Of a DNA stretch of 64,000 bases, positions 25,731 through 34,434 are shown one piece after another. The first letter of the stretch is position 1, and each line of letters starts with the position of its first letter. This stretch comes from DAOTWC01 sp048499435 (lineage in GTDB: Bacteria > Chloroflexota > Anaerolineae > Aggregatilineales > Phototrophicaceae). The stretch covers positions 62,001 to 126,000 of the forward strand of contig JASNZW010000003.1 of NCBI GenBank assembly GCA_048499435.1, in the 5' to 3' direction. A model generated the notes under the pieces. It did not search any database and had not been told where the DNA came from. It was given only the letters and a program-made list of their open reading frames with translations. Position numbers and translations under genes: made by a program.

Positions 25731-26867
25731 ATGCGCGGCGCGATCGCGTTAGAGGATGGGCGCGTTTTCACGGGAATCGGCTTCGGCGTGCAGGGCGTCC
25801 GGGCGGGCGAGGTGGTGTTCAACACCTCCATGACCGGGTATCAGGAAATCCTGACCGACCCGTCGTACTTTGGCCAGATTGTGACGCTGACCGTCGCGCA
25901 CGTTGGCAACACCGGCGTGAACCTGGAGGACGTTGAATCGGACCGGGCCTGGGTGTCCGGTTTTGTGGTGCGGGCGCTCAGCCCGGTGGTGAGCAGCTGG
26001 CGCGAGCGCGGCACGCTGGACGACTATCTCAAGGCGCAGGGCGTGATCGGCCTGGCGGAGGTGGCGACGCGCGCGCTGGTGCGGCACATCCGCGCGCAGG
26101 GCGCTATGCGCGCTGTGATCGCGCACGGCGCGGCGGCGGAGGACACGGCGGCGCTGGTGGAGCTGGCGCGGCGGGCGCCGGATATGGTTGGCGCTAACCT
26201 GGTGGACAGCGTGACCTGTGCGGAGCCGTACAACTGGGCGGAGCGCAGCGATCCGCAGTGGTATCGCAGCCACCGCTATGACCCGGCCGGGCCGCTGATC
26301 GTGGCCTACGATTTTGGCATCAAGCGCAACATTCTGCGGCTGCTGACCGACCGGGGCCTGCGTGTGACCGTTGTGCCGGCGCACACGCCGGCGGCGGACG
26401 TGCTGGCGATGAACCCGGCGGGCGTGTTCCTGAGCAATGGGCCGGGCGACCCGGCGGCGGTCACCTACGCCATTGAGAATGTGCGCGCGCTGCTGGGCCA
26501 GATGCCGCTGTTTGGCATCTGCCTGGGCCACCAGATTATCGGGCTGGCGCTGGGCGGCAGAACTGAGAAGATGCGCTTCGGCCACCGGGGCGGCAACCAG
26601 CCGGTGAAGAATCTGCTCACCGGCGTGGTGGAGATCAGCAGCCACAATCACGGCTTCGCTGTTACGCCGGACAGCGACCTGGGCGGCGCGGAGATCACGC
26701 ACGTTAACCTGAACGACGGCACGGTCGAGGGGCTGCGCCACAAGGCGCTGGACGTGTTCAGCGTGCAGTATCACCCGGAGGCCGCGCCCGGCCCGCACGA
26801 CTCGCTCTACCTGTTTGATGCGTTTGTCGAGCGTGTGAAAGACGGCAGGCGGCGGGCGGGTGAATGA
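25731..26867 (+). CDS. carA: Carbamoyl-phosphate synthase small (glutaminase) subunit
   Basis: 378 residues. It hydrolyses glutamine and passes ammonia to CarB. The N-terminal domain (FNTSMTGYQEILTDPSYFGQ) is followed by the class I glutamine amidotransferase domain with the nucleophile elbow LFGICLGHQIIGLALG (Cys near 264) and the His/Glu pair in QYHPEAAPGPHDS. The strong ribosome site AGGGGGAAGG precedes the ATG, which lies 11 bases after argJ. The product serves both arginine and pyrimidine synthesis; its place in the arg operon suggests expression matched to arginine demand. Confidence 0.96.
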   Translation: MRGAIALEDGRVFTGIGFGVQGVRAGEVVFNTSMTGYQEILTDPSYFGQIVTLTVAHVGNTGVNLEDVESDRAWVSGFVVRALSPVVSSWRERGTLDDYLKAQGVIGLAEVATRALVRHIRAQGAMRAVIAHGAAAEDTAALVELARRAPDMVGANLVDSVTCAEPYNWAERSDPQWYRSHRYDPAGPLIVAYDFGIKRNILRLLTDRGLRVTVVPAHTPAADVLAMNPAGVFLSNGPGDPAAVTYAIENVRALLGQMPLFGICLGHQIIGLALGGRTEKMRFGHRGGNQPVKNLLTGVVEISSHNHGFAVTPDSDLGGAEITHVNLNDGTVEGLRHKALDVFSVQYHPEAAPGPHDSLYLFDAFVERVKDGRRRAGE

Positions 26868-26908
26868 CTTTCTGCTATTGACGCGCGGTAAGCGCAGGTT
26901 GTAAAGCG

Positions 26909-29900
26909 ATGCCCCCACGCACAGACATCAAAACCATCATGGTGATTGGCTCCGGGCCGATTGTGATCGGCCAGGGGTGCGAGTTCGACTACAGCGGGGT
27001 GCAGGCGTGCAAGGCGCTGCGCGCCCTGGGCTATCGCATCGTGCTGGTGAACTCTAACCCGGCCACGATCATGACCGACCCGGAATTTGCGGACGCGACT
27101 TATGTCGAGCCGCTGACGCCGGAAATCTGCGCGCGCATTATCGAGGCCGAAAAGCCGGACGTTATTCTGCCGACAGTCGGCGGGCAGACGGCGCTCAACC
27201 TGGCGCTGGCGCTGCGCGATGCGGGTATTCTGGCGAAGCACGGCATAGAGCTGATCGGCGCGTCGCTCAGCAGCATCGAGCTGGCCGAGGATCGCCAGTT
27301 GTTCAAGGACGCGATGACCGAGATCGGGCTGAAGTCGCCGCCGAGCGAGGTGGTGACGAGCGTGGAAGCGGCGCTCAGCGCGGCCGAGGCGCTGGGTTAT
27401 CCGGTGCTGGTGCGCCCGTCGTTTACGCTGGGCGGCAGCGGCGGCGGCGTGGCTCATTCCCCTGATGAGCTGCGCGCGATCGCTGAGCGCGGCCTCAAGC
27501 TCAGCCCGGTGACATCGGTGCTCATTGATATGAGCCTGCTGGGCTGGAAAGAGTACGAGCTGGAGGTCATGCGCGACAGCAGCGGCAACTTTGTCGTGGT
27601 GTGTTCGATTGAGAACCTTGACCCGATGGGCGTGCACACCGGCGACAGCATCACGGTAGCCCCGGTGCAAACGCTGACCGACAGGGAATTGCAGCGCCTG
27701 CGCGACATGGCGCGCGCTGTGCTGGATCGCGTTGGGCTGGCGACGGGCGGGGCCAACGTGCAGTTCGCCATCAACCCTGACGACGGCGACGTTTACGTGA
27801 TCGAGATGAACCCGCGCGTGTCGCGTTCGTCGGCGCTGGCGAGCAAGGCCACCGGCTTTCCGATTGCCAAGATCGCGGCGCTGCTGGCGGTGGGTATGCG
27901 CCTGGACGAGATTCCCAACGACATCACCCGCGTGACGCCGGCCAGCTTTGAGCCGTCGCTGGACTATGTGGTTGTCAAAATTCCGCGCTGGAACTTTGAA
28001 AAATTCACCGGCGCTGACGCGGTGCTGGGGCCGCAGATGAAAGCGGTGGGCGAGGTGATGGCGATCGGGCGCACTTTCGCAGAGGCGCTGCAAAAGGGCG
28101 TGCGGGCGCTGGACATTGGCGTGACCGGGTTCGGCGCGAAGATGCAGGATGTGCCGCCTGAAGCGCTGCGTGTGCCAACGGCGCGGCGGCTGTTCCAGGT
28201 GGCGGCGGCCATGTTCCACGACATGCCGCCCAGCGAGATCGCGGCGAACACGCGCTTTGACCCCTGGTTCGTGCGCCAGATGGCCGACACGATGCGCATT
28301 CAGCAGACGATTATCGGCAGGAAGCTGACGCTGGACCGCCTCGACCAGGCCGATTTCGTTAAACTCAAGCGCTACGGTTTCAGCGACGCGCATGTGGCGC
28401 AGCTTGTCGGCACGGACGAACAGGCGGTGCGCGCGCGGCGCAAGGCGCTGGGCGTGCTGCCGAACTATTATCGTGTGGACACCTGCGCGGCGGAGTTCGA
28501 GGCGCACACGCCTTACCTGTACTCCACTTATGAGGACGACGATGAGGCGCAGCCTACCAGCCGGCGCAAGGTGATCGTGCTGGGCGGCGGGCCAAACCGC
28601 ATCGGGCAGGGAATTGAGTTCGATTACTGCTGCGTTCACGCCTGCTTTGCCCTCAAAGAGATGGGCTATGAGTCAATCATGGTGAACTGCAACCCGGAGA
28701 CGGTCAGCACCGACTATGACACCGCCGACCGGCTGTACTTCGAGCCGCTGGCCGTTGAAGATGTGCTGAATATCATTGAGAGCGAACGGCCTGACGGGGT
28801 GCTGGTGCAGTTTGGCGGGCAGACGCCGCTGAATATCGCGGCGGCGCTGGCGCAGGCCGGCGCGCCGATCTGGGGCACGCCGGTGGAAACGATAGACCTG
28901 GCGGAGGACCGCGAGCGGTTTAGCGCGCTGCTGCGCCGCCTCGATATCAACCAGCCGGACGGCGCGACGGCCCTGACCCGCGAAGCCGCCCTCGAAACCG
29001 CGCGCCGCATCGGCTACCCGGTGCTGGTGCGCCCCAGCTATGTGCTGGGCGGGCGCGGCATGGCGATTGTCTTTGATGACGAGATGCTGGCGCGCTGGCT
29101 GGATAACAACGTGGAATGGACCGGCCACCCGCTGCTGATTGACCAGTTTCTGGACGACGCCTTTGAGGTGGACGTGGACGCGCTGTGCGACGGCGCGCAC
29201 GTCACCATCGGCGGCGTTATGCAGCATATTGAGGAAGCGGGCGTGCACAGCGGGGACTCCGCCTGCGTGCTGCCGCCGTATAAAATCAGCGAGTACCACA
29301 TCGAGATTATTCGCGAACACACGCGGCGTATCGGGCTGGCGTTGGGCGTGAAGGGGCTGTTCAACATCCAGTTTGCCATCAAGGACGATGTGGTGTACGT
29401 GCTGGAGGTCAACCCGCGCGCCAGCCGGACAGTCCCGTTTGTCAGCAAGGCAGTTGGCCGCCCGCTGGCGCGCTACGCGGCGCAGATCGCCGCCGGGCGC
29501 ACGCTGGCCGACATCGGGTTCACGGAAGAGCCGTCGGTAGATGGGTTCTTCGTCAAAGAGGCGGTGCTGCCCTGGCAGAAGTTCCCCGGCGTGGACGCGC
29601 GCCTGGGGCCGGAAATGCGCTCTACCGGCGAGGTGATGGGCCACGCGGCCAGTTTTGGCCACGCTTTCGCCAAGGCGCAGATCGCCGCCGGGGCGCCGCT
29701 GCCGCAGGATGGCACGGTTTTTATCAGCGTTAACGACCACGACAAGGGCGCGGTGGTGAAGATCGCGCGTGACCTGCACAGCCTGGGCTTTGCGCTGGCG
29801 GCGACGCACGGCACGGCGCAGCTGCTGGCGCTGGTGGGCATCCCCGCGCGGACGATCAACAAGGTTAGCGATGGCTCGCCGCATATCGTGGATGCGGTTC

Positions 29901-30112
29901 GTGCCGGCGAGATCGCGCTGATTGTCAACACGCCGCGCGGCGGGCAGGCGCACTATGACGGCAGCCTGATTCGCGCGGCGGCACACCAGTACAACGTGCC
30001 GATCGTCACGACGCTGAGCGCGGCGATGGCCACTGTGCAGGGCATCCGCGCGCTGCGCCAGAAGCCGCTGAGCGTGCGCAGCCTTCAGGCCCATCACCGG
30101 TTGGAGGGCTGA
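26909..30112 (+). CDS. carB: Carbamoyl-phosphate synthase large subunit
   Basis: 1067 residues, full length. It has two homologous ATP-grasp halves: carboxyphosphate (about 1-400, MVIGSGPIVIGQGCEFDYSG, VRPSFTLGGSGGG) and carbamoyl phosphate (about 550-935, VLGGGPNRIGQGIEFDYCC, VRPSYVLGGRGM). An oligomerisation domain separates them. The C-terminal MGS-like allosteric domain (about 940-1067, ending in VRSLQAHHRLEG) is intact. The ATP-site segment EMNPRVSRSSALASKATG is present. It starts 41 bases after carA with only a weak ribosome site. The stop overlaps the start of the EamA gene by one base (TGATG). Confidence 0.97.
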   Translation: MPPRTDIKTIMVIGSGPIVIGQGCEFDYSGVQACKALRALGYRIVLVNSNPATIMTDPEFADATYVEPLTPEICARIIEAEKPDVILPTVGGQTALNLALALRDAGILAKHGIELIGASLSSIELAEDRQLFKDAMTEIGLKSPPSEVVTSVEAALSAAEALGYPVLVRPSFTLGGSGGGVAHSPDELRAIAERGLKLSPVTSVLIDMSLLGWKEYELEVMRDSSGNFVVVCSIENLDPMGVHTGDSITVAPVQTLTDRELQRLRDMARAVLDRVGLATGGANVQFAINPDDGDVYVIEMNPRVSRSSALASKATGFPIAKIAALLAVGMRLDEIPNDITRVTPASFEPSLDYVVVKIPRWNFEKFTGADAVLGPQMKAVGEVMAIGRTFAEALQKGVRALDIGVTGFGAKMQDVPPEALRVPTARRLFQVAAAMFHDMPPSEIAANTRFDPWFVRQMADTMRIQQTIIGRKLTLDRLDQADFVKLKRYGFSDAHVAQLVGTDEQAVRARRKALGVLPNYYRVDTCAAEFEAHTPYLYSTYEDDDEAQPTSRRKVIVLGGGPNRIGQGIEFDYCCVHACFALKEMGYESIMVNCNPETVSTDYDTADRLYFEPLAVEDVLNIIESERPDGVLVQFGGQTPLNIAAALAQAGAPIWGTPVETIDLAEDRERFSALLRRLDINQPDGATALTREAALETARRIGYPVLVRPSYVLGGRGMAIVFDDEMLARWLDNNVEWTGHPLLIDQFLDDAFEVDVDALCDGAHVTIGGVMQHIEEAGVHSGDSACVLPPYKISEYHIEIIREHTRRIGLALGVKGLFNIQFAIKDDVVYVLEVNPRASRTVPFVSKAVGRPLARYAAQIAAGRTLADIGFTEEPSVDGFFVKEAVLPWQKFPGVDARLGPEMRSTGEVMGHAASFGHAFAKAQIAAGAPLPQDGTVFISVNDHDKGAVVKIARDLHSLGFALAATHGTAQLLALVGIPARTINKVSDGSPHIVDAVRAGEIALIVNTPRGGQAHYDGSLIRAAAHQYNVPIVTTLSAAMATVQGIRALRQKPLSVRSLQAHHRLEG

Positions 30113-31050
30113 TGTTCTCCGCGCGCGCTACCGCAATGTTACAGGCGCTGCTGGTCACGCTGATCTGGTCGGCGTCGTGGGTGCTGATAAAGGTGGGCCT
30201 GACGGACATCCCGCCGGTGACGTTCGCCGGGCTGCGCTATTTTATCGCCTTTCTGTGTCTGGCGGCGCTGGCGGCGCGCTCGCCGCAGAGCCGCGCGGCT
30301 GTGCAGCGCCTGACGCGGCGGCAGTGGGGGCTGCTGGTCGCCCTGGGTTTCACGTTTTACACGCTGACTCAGGGCGCGCAGTTTGTGGCGCTGACTTTGC
30401 TGCCGGCGGTCACGCTCAGCCTGATGCTGAATTTCACGCCGGTGTTCGTGCTGGCGTTGGGCGTGCTGCTGCTGGGCGAACGCCCTGTGCGCCGCCAGCT
30501 TGTGGGCATTGGGCTTTTCCTGCTGGGCACGCTGGTCTATTTCTGGCCGGTTTCCTTGCCGGCGCAGGCGCTGTTTGGCCTGGTGGTGGGGCTGGCTGGC
30601 ACGTTTGCCAACGCTGTCAGCAGCGTGCTGGGGCGCTATGTTAACCGTGACGGCGCGATCACGCCGCTGGTTGTAACGACTGTGAGCATGGGCATTGGCT
30701 CAGCGCTGCTGCTGGCCGGCGGCCTGCTGGCGGAAGGGCCGCCGCGGCTGGACCTCTCCGCCTGGGCGCTGATCATCTGGCTGGCGGTGGTGCACACGGC
30801 GCTGGCGTTTACGCTGTGGAACGCCTCCCTGCGCACGCTGAGCGCGCTCGAATCCAGCGTGATCAACAACACAATGCTGGTGCAGATCGCGCTGCTGGCC
30901 TGGCTGTTCCTGGGCGAGGCCATCACGGCGCAGGGGGCGCTGGGGCTGCTGCTGGCGGCGGTGGGCATACTGATAGTGCAGGTGGCGGGGCGGGCTGTGC
31001 GGCCCGCTGTGGCCCGCCCCGCCGCTGTGGAGCAGGGCGAAGCCGATTAA
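30112..31050 (+). CDS. EamA/DMT-superfamily transporter
   Basis: 312 residues with ten predicted transmembrane helices in two EamA repeats (about 5-135 and 150-290). The first helix region (ATMLQALLVTLIWSASWVLI) and the repeat ending LNFTPVFVLALGVLLLGERP are standard for drug/metabolite exporters, as is the second LAWLFLGEAITAQGALGLLL. Its ATG shares a base with the carB stop, so it is made with the arginine and carbamoyl-phosphate enzymes. That context hints at export of an arginine-pathway amino acid, but EamA proteins vary widely in substrate. It converges on glpD with an 18-bp gap. Confidence 0.88.
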   Translation: MFSARATAMLQALLVTLIWSASWVLIKVGLTDIPPVTFAGLRYFIAFLCLAALAARSPQSRAAVQRLTRRQWGLLVALGFTFYTLTQGAQFVALTLLPAVTLSLMLNFTPVFVLALGVLLLGERPVRRQLVGIGLFLLGTLVYFWPVSLPAQALFGLVVGLAGTFANAVSSVLGRYVNRDGAITPLVVTTVSMGIGSALLLAGGLLAEGPPRLDLSAWALIIWLAVVHTALAFTLWNASLRTLSALESSVINNTMLVQIALLAWLFLGEAITAQGALGLLLAAVGILIVQVAGRAVRPAVARPAAVEQGEAD

Positions 31051-31068
31051 CGGCGGCCCGGCGGCGCG

Positions 31069-32829
31069 TCAATCTGGCGTGTCAGCGCAGCGGTGAAGGG
31101 GCTGCCGCCGGCGCGGCCGCCGTTTGGCCAGCAGCGCCGCCAGCACGACAGCGGCGGCCAGCGCCGCCCACACGATTGTTCGCGCCGGGCGCGGCGCGGC
31201 CTGCGCCTGCGTTGTGGCGCGCAGCAGCGCGTGCCAGTCGGGGATTGATTCGGGGGCGGGCAGGCTGTAGTGCTCGCGCCACAGGGCGCGATAAGCGGCT
31301 TCTTCCGTTTTCCAGCGCGCGTCGTCCCAGCCGAGTTCGGGCTGACAGATGGCGCGCACGCGCTCCAGCAGCGCCGCGCCGCCCTGCGGCTGCACCAGCC
31401 CCAGGCGCACCCGGCGCAGCAGCAGATCGTCGAGGTGGCAGACGCCTTCGGCGCGGGCGGCCCAGCGCAGTTCGGCCCACAGCGTATGCGTTCCGGGGAT
31501 CGCTGTCAGCTCGCCGGGCTGCGCGGCGGCAGCCAGCGCGGCCGCGTCCGCGCCGTAGCGGCCCAGCAGCCGCCGGCGCGTGGCCGCGCTCAGGTCTGTG
31601 GCGGGCAGCGCACTCAGCTCCACGGCTGAGAAAGCGGGTGTGTTTTCTTCAGGCAGTTCGGCGTCAGGGATGCGCTCACGCGCTTCGCGCAGCACCTGGA
31701 GGGCGGTGGCGCGGAAGGTCGTCAGCTTGCCGCCAGTGACCGTCAGCAGGCCGTTTTCCTGCCAGAGAACGTGCTCGCGCGATTCGCGCGATGGGTCGTC
31801 TTTGCCCGTGCCGATGACCGGCCGCACGCCGGCGAAGGTGGCGATCACGTCGTCAAGCGTAACTGAGCAGGCCGGGAACTGGTGCGCGATGGCCGCCATG
31901 AGATAGGCCACTTCGTCCGGGCTGATGCGCGGCTCAGTGTGCAGCGGTTGGTTGTGGTCGAGGTCGGTTGTGCCCACCAGCGTGATATCTTCCCAGGGCA
32001 GCGCGAACACCGGCCGGCCATCGAACGGGTGCGAGAAAGCGACCGCCTGCGCTACCGGCAGCCGCCACGCGGGCACGATCAGGTGGCTGCCGCGCAGCGG
32101 TCGGATGCGCGCTGGCGCGTCTACCTGCTGGCGCAGGCCGTCAGCCCAGGCCCCGGTCGCGTTAATCACCACCCGCGCCCGCAGCTCAGCGGCGCGCCCG
32201 CCCTGGCAGGTGTCGGTTATACGCGCGCCCCGAACCTGGCCGGCTTCGAGGATGAGGCTGTCGGCGCGCGCGTAGTTGAGCGCGTGCCCGCCGTCGGCGG
32301 CTGCTTCGCGCAGCAGGCGCAGCACCAGCCGCGCATCGTCTGTCTGGGCGTCGATATAGCGGAAGCCGCCCTCCAGCCCGTCGCGACGGATGTGCGGGGC
32401 CAGCAGTTGGAAATCTTCCGCCTGATAATAGCGGTGCGTCCACTGGCCGGCCATCAGATCGTAGAGCGAGAGGCCGGCGCTGTAGGTGAAACTGCCGGGC
32501 TTGCTGCCGCGCGCCGCCACCATGAGGAAGCCGAGCGGTTCAACCAGGCCGGGCGCGCTGTCGAGAAGCTGCTCGCGCTCGCGCACTGAGGCCCACGTCA
32601 TGCGCACCTGGCCGGACGCCAGATAGCGCAGCCCGCCGTGCACCAGCTTCGAGGACCGGCTGGACGTGCCCCAGGCGAAATCGCGCTGTTCAACCAGCAG
32701 CGCTGACCAGCCCGCCCGCGCCGCCTCGCGCAGAATGCCCGCGCCGGTGATGCCGCCGCCGATGATGAGGATGTCCCACTCCTGGGCGAGCTGTGACCAG
32801 ACAGCATCGCGCCAGCCGCGTTCCCACAT
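31069..32829 (-). CDS. glpD: FAD-dependent glycerol-3-phosphate dehydrogenase with C-terminal membrane tail
   Basis: 586 residues. It oxidises sn-glycerol 3-phosphate to dihydroxyacetone phosphate, passing electrons to quinone. The N-terminal FAD dinucleotide fold (DILIIGGGITGAGILREAA) is followed by the GlpD signature TSSRSSKLVHGGLRYL. Substrate-site segments include LRGSHLIVPAW and TVTGGKLTTFRATA, and the C-terminal GlpD cap lies at about 400-520. An extra C-terminal hydrophobic helix (about 547-563, TIVWAALAAAVVLAALLA) is followed by an Arg-rich tail, which suggests tail anchoring; this is not typical of E. coli GlpD. Third gene of the fadR operon, three bases after the AGPS-like gene. Confidence 0.88.
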   Translation of the reverse strand: MWERGWRDAVWSQLAQEWDILIIGGGITGAGILREAARAGWSALLVEQRDFAWGTSSRSSKLVHGGLRYLASGQVRMTWASVREREQLLDSAPGLVEPLGFLMVAARGSKPGSFTYSAGLSLYDLMAGQWTHRYYQAEDFQLLAPHIRRDGLEGGFRYIDAQTDDARLVLRLLREAAADGGHALNYARADSLILEAGQVRGARITDTCQGGRAAELRARVVINATGAWADGLRQQVDAPARIRPLRGSHLIVPAWRLPVAQAVAFSHPFDGRPVFALPWEDITLVGTTDLDHNQPLHTEPRISPDEVAYLMAAIAHQFPACSVTLDDVIATFAGVRPVIGTGKDDPSRESREHVLWQENGLLTVTGGKLTTFRATALQVLREARERIPDAELPEENTPAFSAVELSALPATDLSAATRRRLLGRYGADAAALAAAAQPGELTAIPGTHTLWAELRWAARAEGVCHLDDLLLRRVRLGLVQPQGGAALLERVRAICQPELGWDDARWKTEEAAYRALWREHYSLPAPESIPDWHALLRATTQAQAAPRPARTIVWAALAAAVVLAALLAKRRPRRRQPLHRCADTPD

Positions 32830-32832
32830 GGC

Positions 32833-34434
32833 TCACACCTCTCCGAACAGCTTGCCCGGATTCATCATCCCGGCGGGGTCGAACTGGGCGGCCAGCGCCC
32901 GCAGCGCCGCCATCCCCTGCGCGCCTTTTTCGGCCTCAAGATACGGCAGGTGATCGGTTCCGACGCCGTGCTGATGGCTGATCGTGCCGCCGTACTGCAC
33001 AACCGCCGTGCTGGCCGCACGCTTGAGGCCGGCCCACAGCGCCAGCGCCGCCGCGGGCTGCGCCGGAAGCGGGAAGATCAGGGTAGTGTAGATGCTCGCG
33101 CCGTGCCGGTAAACGTGCGAGATATGTGTGAAAATGTGGACGCGCGGCGTCAGGTCAGCGGCGGCGGCGCGCAGCGCCTGTTCGATACCGGCTAGCGCCG
33201 CCGGGACACGCTCCCAGGGCACAGCGGTCTCAAGCGTGTCAACAGCGTACCCGGCGTCCCACAGTGTGTTGCGCAGGTAGGGCGTGTAAAAGCGCGACCG
33301 CCGCCACTGCTGGCCGAGGTAGCCGCCAGCCAGGGAAACACCGCCCTGCCGCCGCGCCAGCGCCAGCGCTTCGCGCAGGGCGCGCCGCACCTGTTTGCCG
33401 CCGCCAGCCGCCCCCAGCAGCAGCATACATTTTTCAGCGCCAGCCCCGCGCGCGGCCAGCAGGCGCTCCAGGGCTGCGACAGCGCGCGCGTGCCCGGCCA
33501 GGCGCAGCGTTGTTTCGGTTTCGGGGGCGGTGCTCAGGCGCAGCAGCGCGAGCGGCAGGCGGCTTTGCACCATCTGGCGGACGGCTTCCAGGCCGCGCGC
33601 GAAATCAGGGAAGAAAACAGCCTGAAAGATCTCGCTGTGGGGCAGGGGCGAAACGCGCACGGTGGCCGCCGTTAGCACGCCCAGCCGCCCCTCTGACCCC
33701 AGCACAAGCTGTCGCAGGTCCGGGCCGGCCGCCGATGCCGGGAAAGGCGGCAGCACCAGCTCGCCCGCCGGGGTTTCAAGTGTTCCGCCGGCGAATAGGT
33801 CCTCAATGCGCCCGTAATGCAGCGACTGCTGACCGCTGGAACGCGCCGCGATCCAGCCGCCCAGCGTCGAGTACTCGAACGATTGGGGGAAATGGCCCAG
33901 GGTGCAGCCGCGCGCCCGCAGGTGCGCTTCCAGGTCCGGGCCGGTGATACCCGCGCCGAAGGTGGCCAGCAGGCTGGTTTCGTCCAGGTTGAGCAGGCGG
34001 TTCATGCGGCTCAGGTCAATCGTCAGCACGGGCTGATCGCCGGGCAGCGCGTTAATGTGGCCGACAACGCTGGTCCCGCCGCCATAGGGAATCACGCGCG
34101 CGCCCGTTTGGCGGGCAAAGCGCAGCAGCGCCCGCACGTCATCTGGCGACAGCGGGTAGGCGACGCCGTCGGGGAAGCTGCCGGGCTGCCCGGCGCGCAG
34201 CGCGATCCAGTCAGGCAGGCTCTGGCCGCGCGCGTGGCGCACGCGGTCCTCAGCGCGGTCAGTGATCAGCGGGTGCGCGGGCAGGCGCGACGCCGGGACC
34301 GCCGCCGCCACCTGCTCGAAAGTGGCAGCGTAGGGCTGGCCGCCCGGCCCCAGGCGCTGCGCCAGAAAGGCCGCTGCGCTGGCCGGCAGCGGATAAGTTA
34401 CAGTGGTGTCGCCCCATCCATTCCAGCGGCGCAT
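32833..34434 (-). CDS. Alkylglycerone-phosphate-synthase-like FAD-linked oxidase
   Basis: 533 residues from the ATG at 34434, which overlaps the fadR stop (TGATG). It is a VAO/PCMH-type flavoprotein. The FAD-binding half carries RVIPYGGGTSVVGHI and GHFPQSFEYSTLGGWIAARS (the latter typical of AGPS), and the substrate half ends in YGGTISHQHGVGTDH, matching the His-rich AGPS active-site loop. AGPS swaps the acyl group of acyl-DHAP for a fatty alcohol, the first committed step of ether-lipid synthesis. GlcD-like glycolate or lactate oxidases share the fold but not this loop. Neighbouring GlpD makes DHAP and FadR senses acyl-CoA, which supports a lipid role. Confidence 0.78.
   Translation of the reverse strand: MRRWNGWGDTTVTYPLPASAAAFLAQRLGPGGQPYAATFEQVAAAVPASRLPAHPLITDRAEDRVRHARGQSLPDWIALRAGQPGSFPDGVAYPLSPDDVRALLRFARQTGARVIPYGGGTSVVGHINALPGDQPVLTIDLSRMNRLLNLDETSLLATFGAGITGPDLEAHLRARGCTLGHFPQSFEYSTLGGWIAARSSGQQSLHYGRIEDLFAGGTLETPAGELVLPPFPASAAGPDLRQLVLGSEGRLGVLTAATVRVSPLPHSEIFQAVFFPDFARGLEAVRQMVQSRLPLALLRLSTAPETETTLRLAGHARAVAALERLLAARGAGAEKCMLLLGAAGGGKQVRRALREALALARRQGGVSLAGGYLGQQWRRSRFYTPYLRNTLWDAGYAVDTLETAVPWERVPAALAGIEQALRAAAADLTPRVHIFTHISHVYRHGASIYTTLIFPLPAQPAAALALWAGLKRAASTAVVQYGGTISHQHGVGTDHLPYLEAEKGAQGMAALRALAAQFDPAGMMNPGKLFGEV

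Noticed and set aside
26807..30097. Two long minus-strand open frames opposite carB (about 610 and 474 codons)
   Set aside because: They are His/Arg/Ala-rich without any recognisable motif and lie wholly antisense to a full-length, highly conserved carB.
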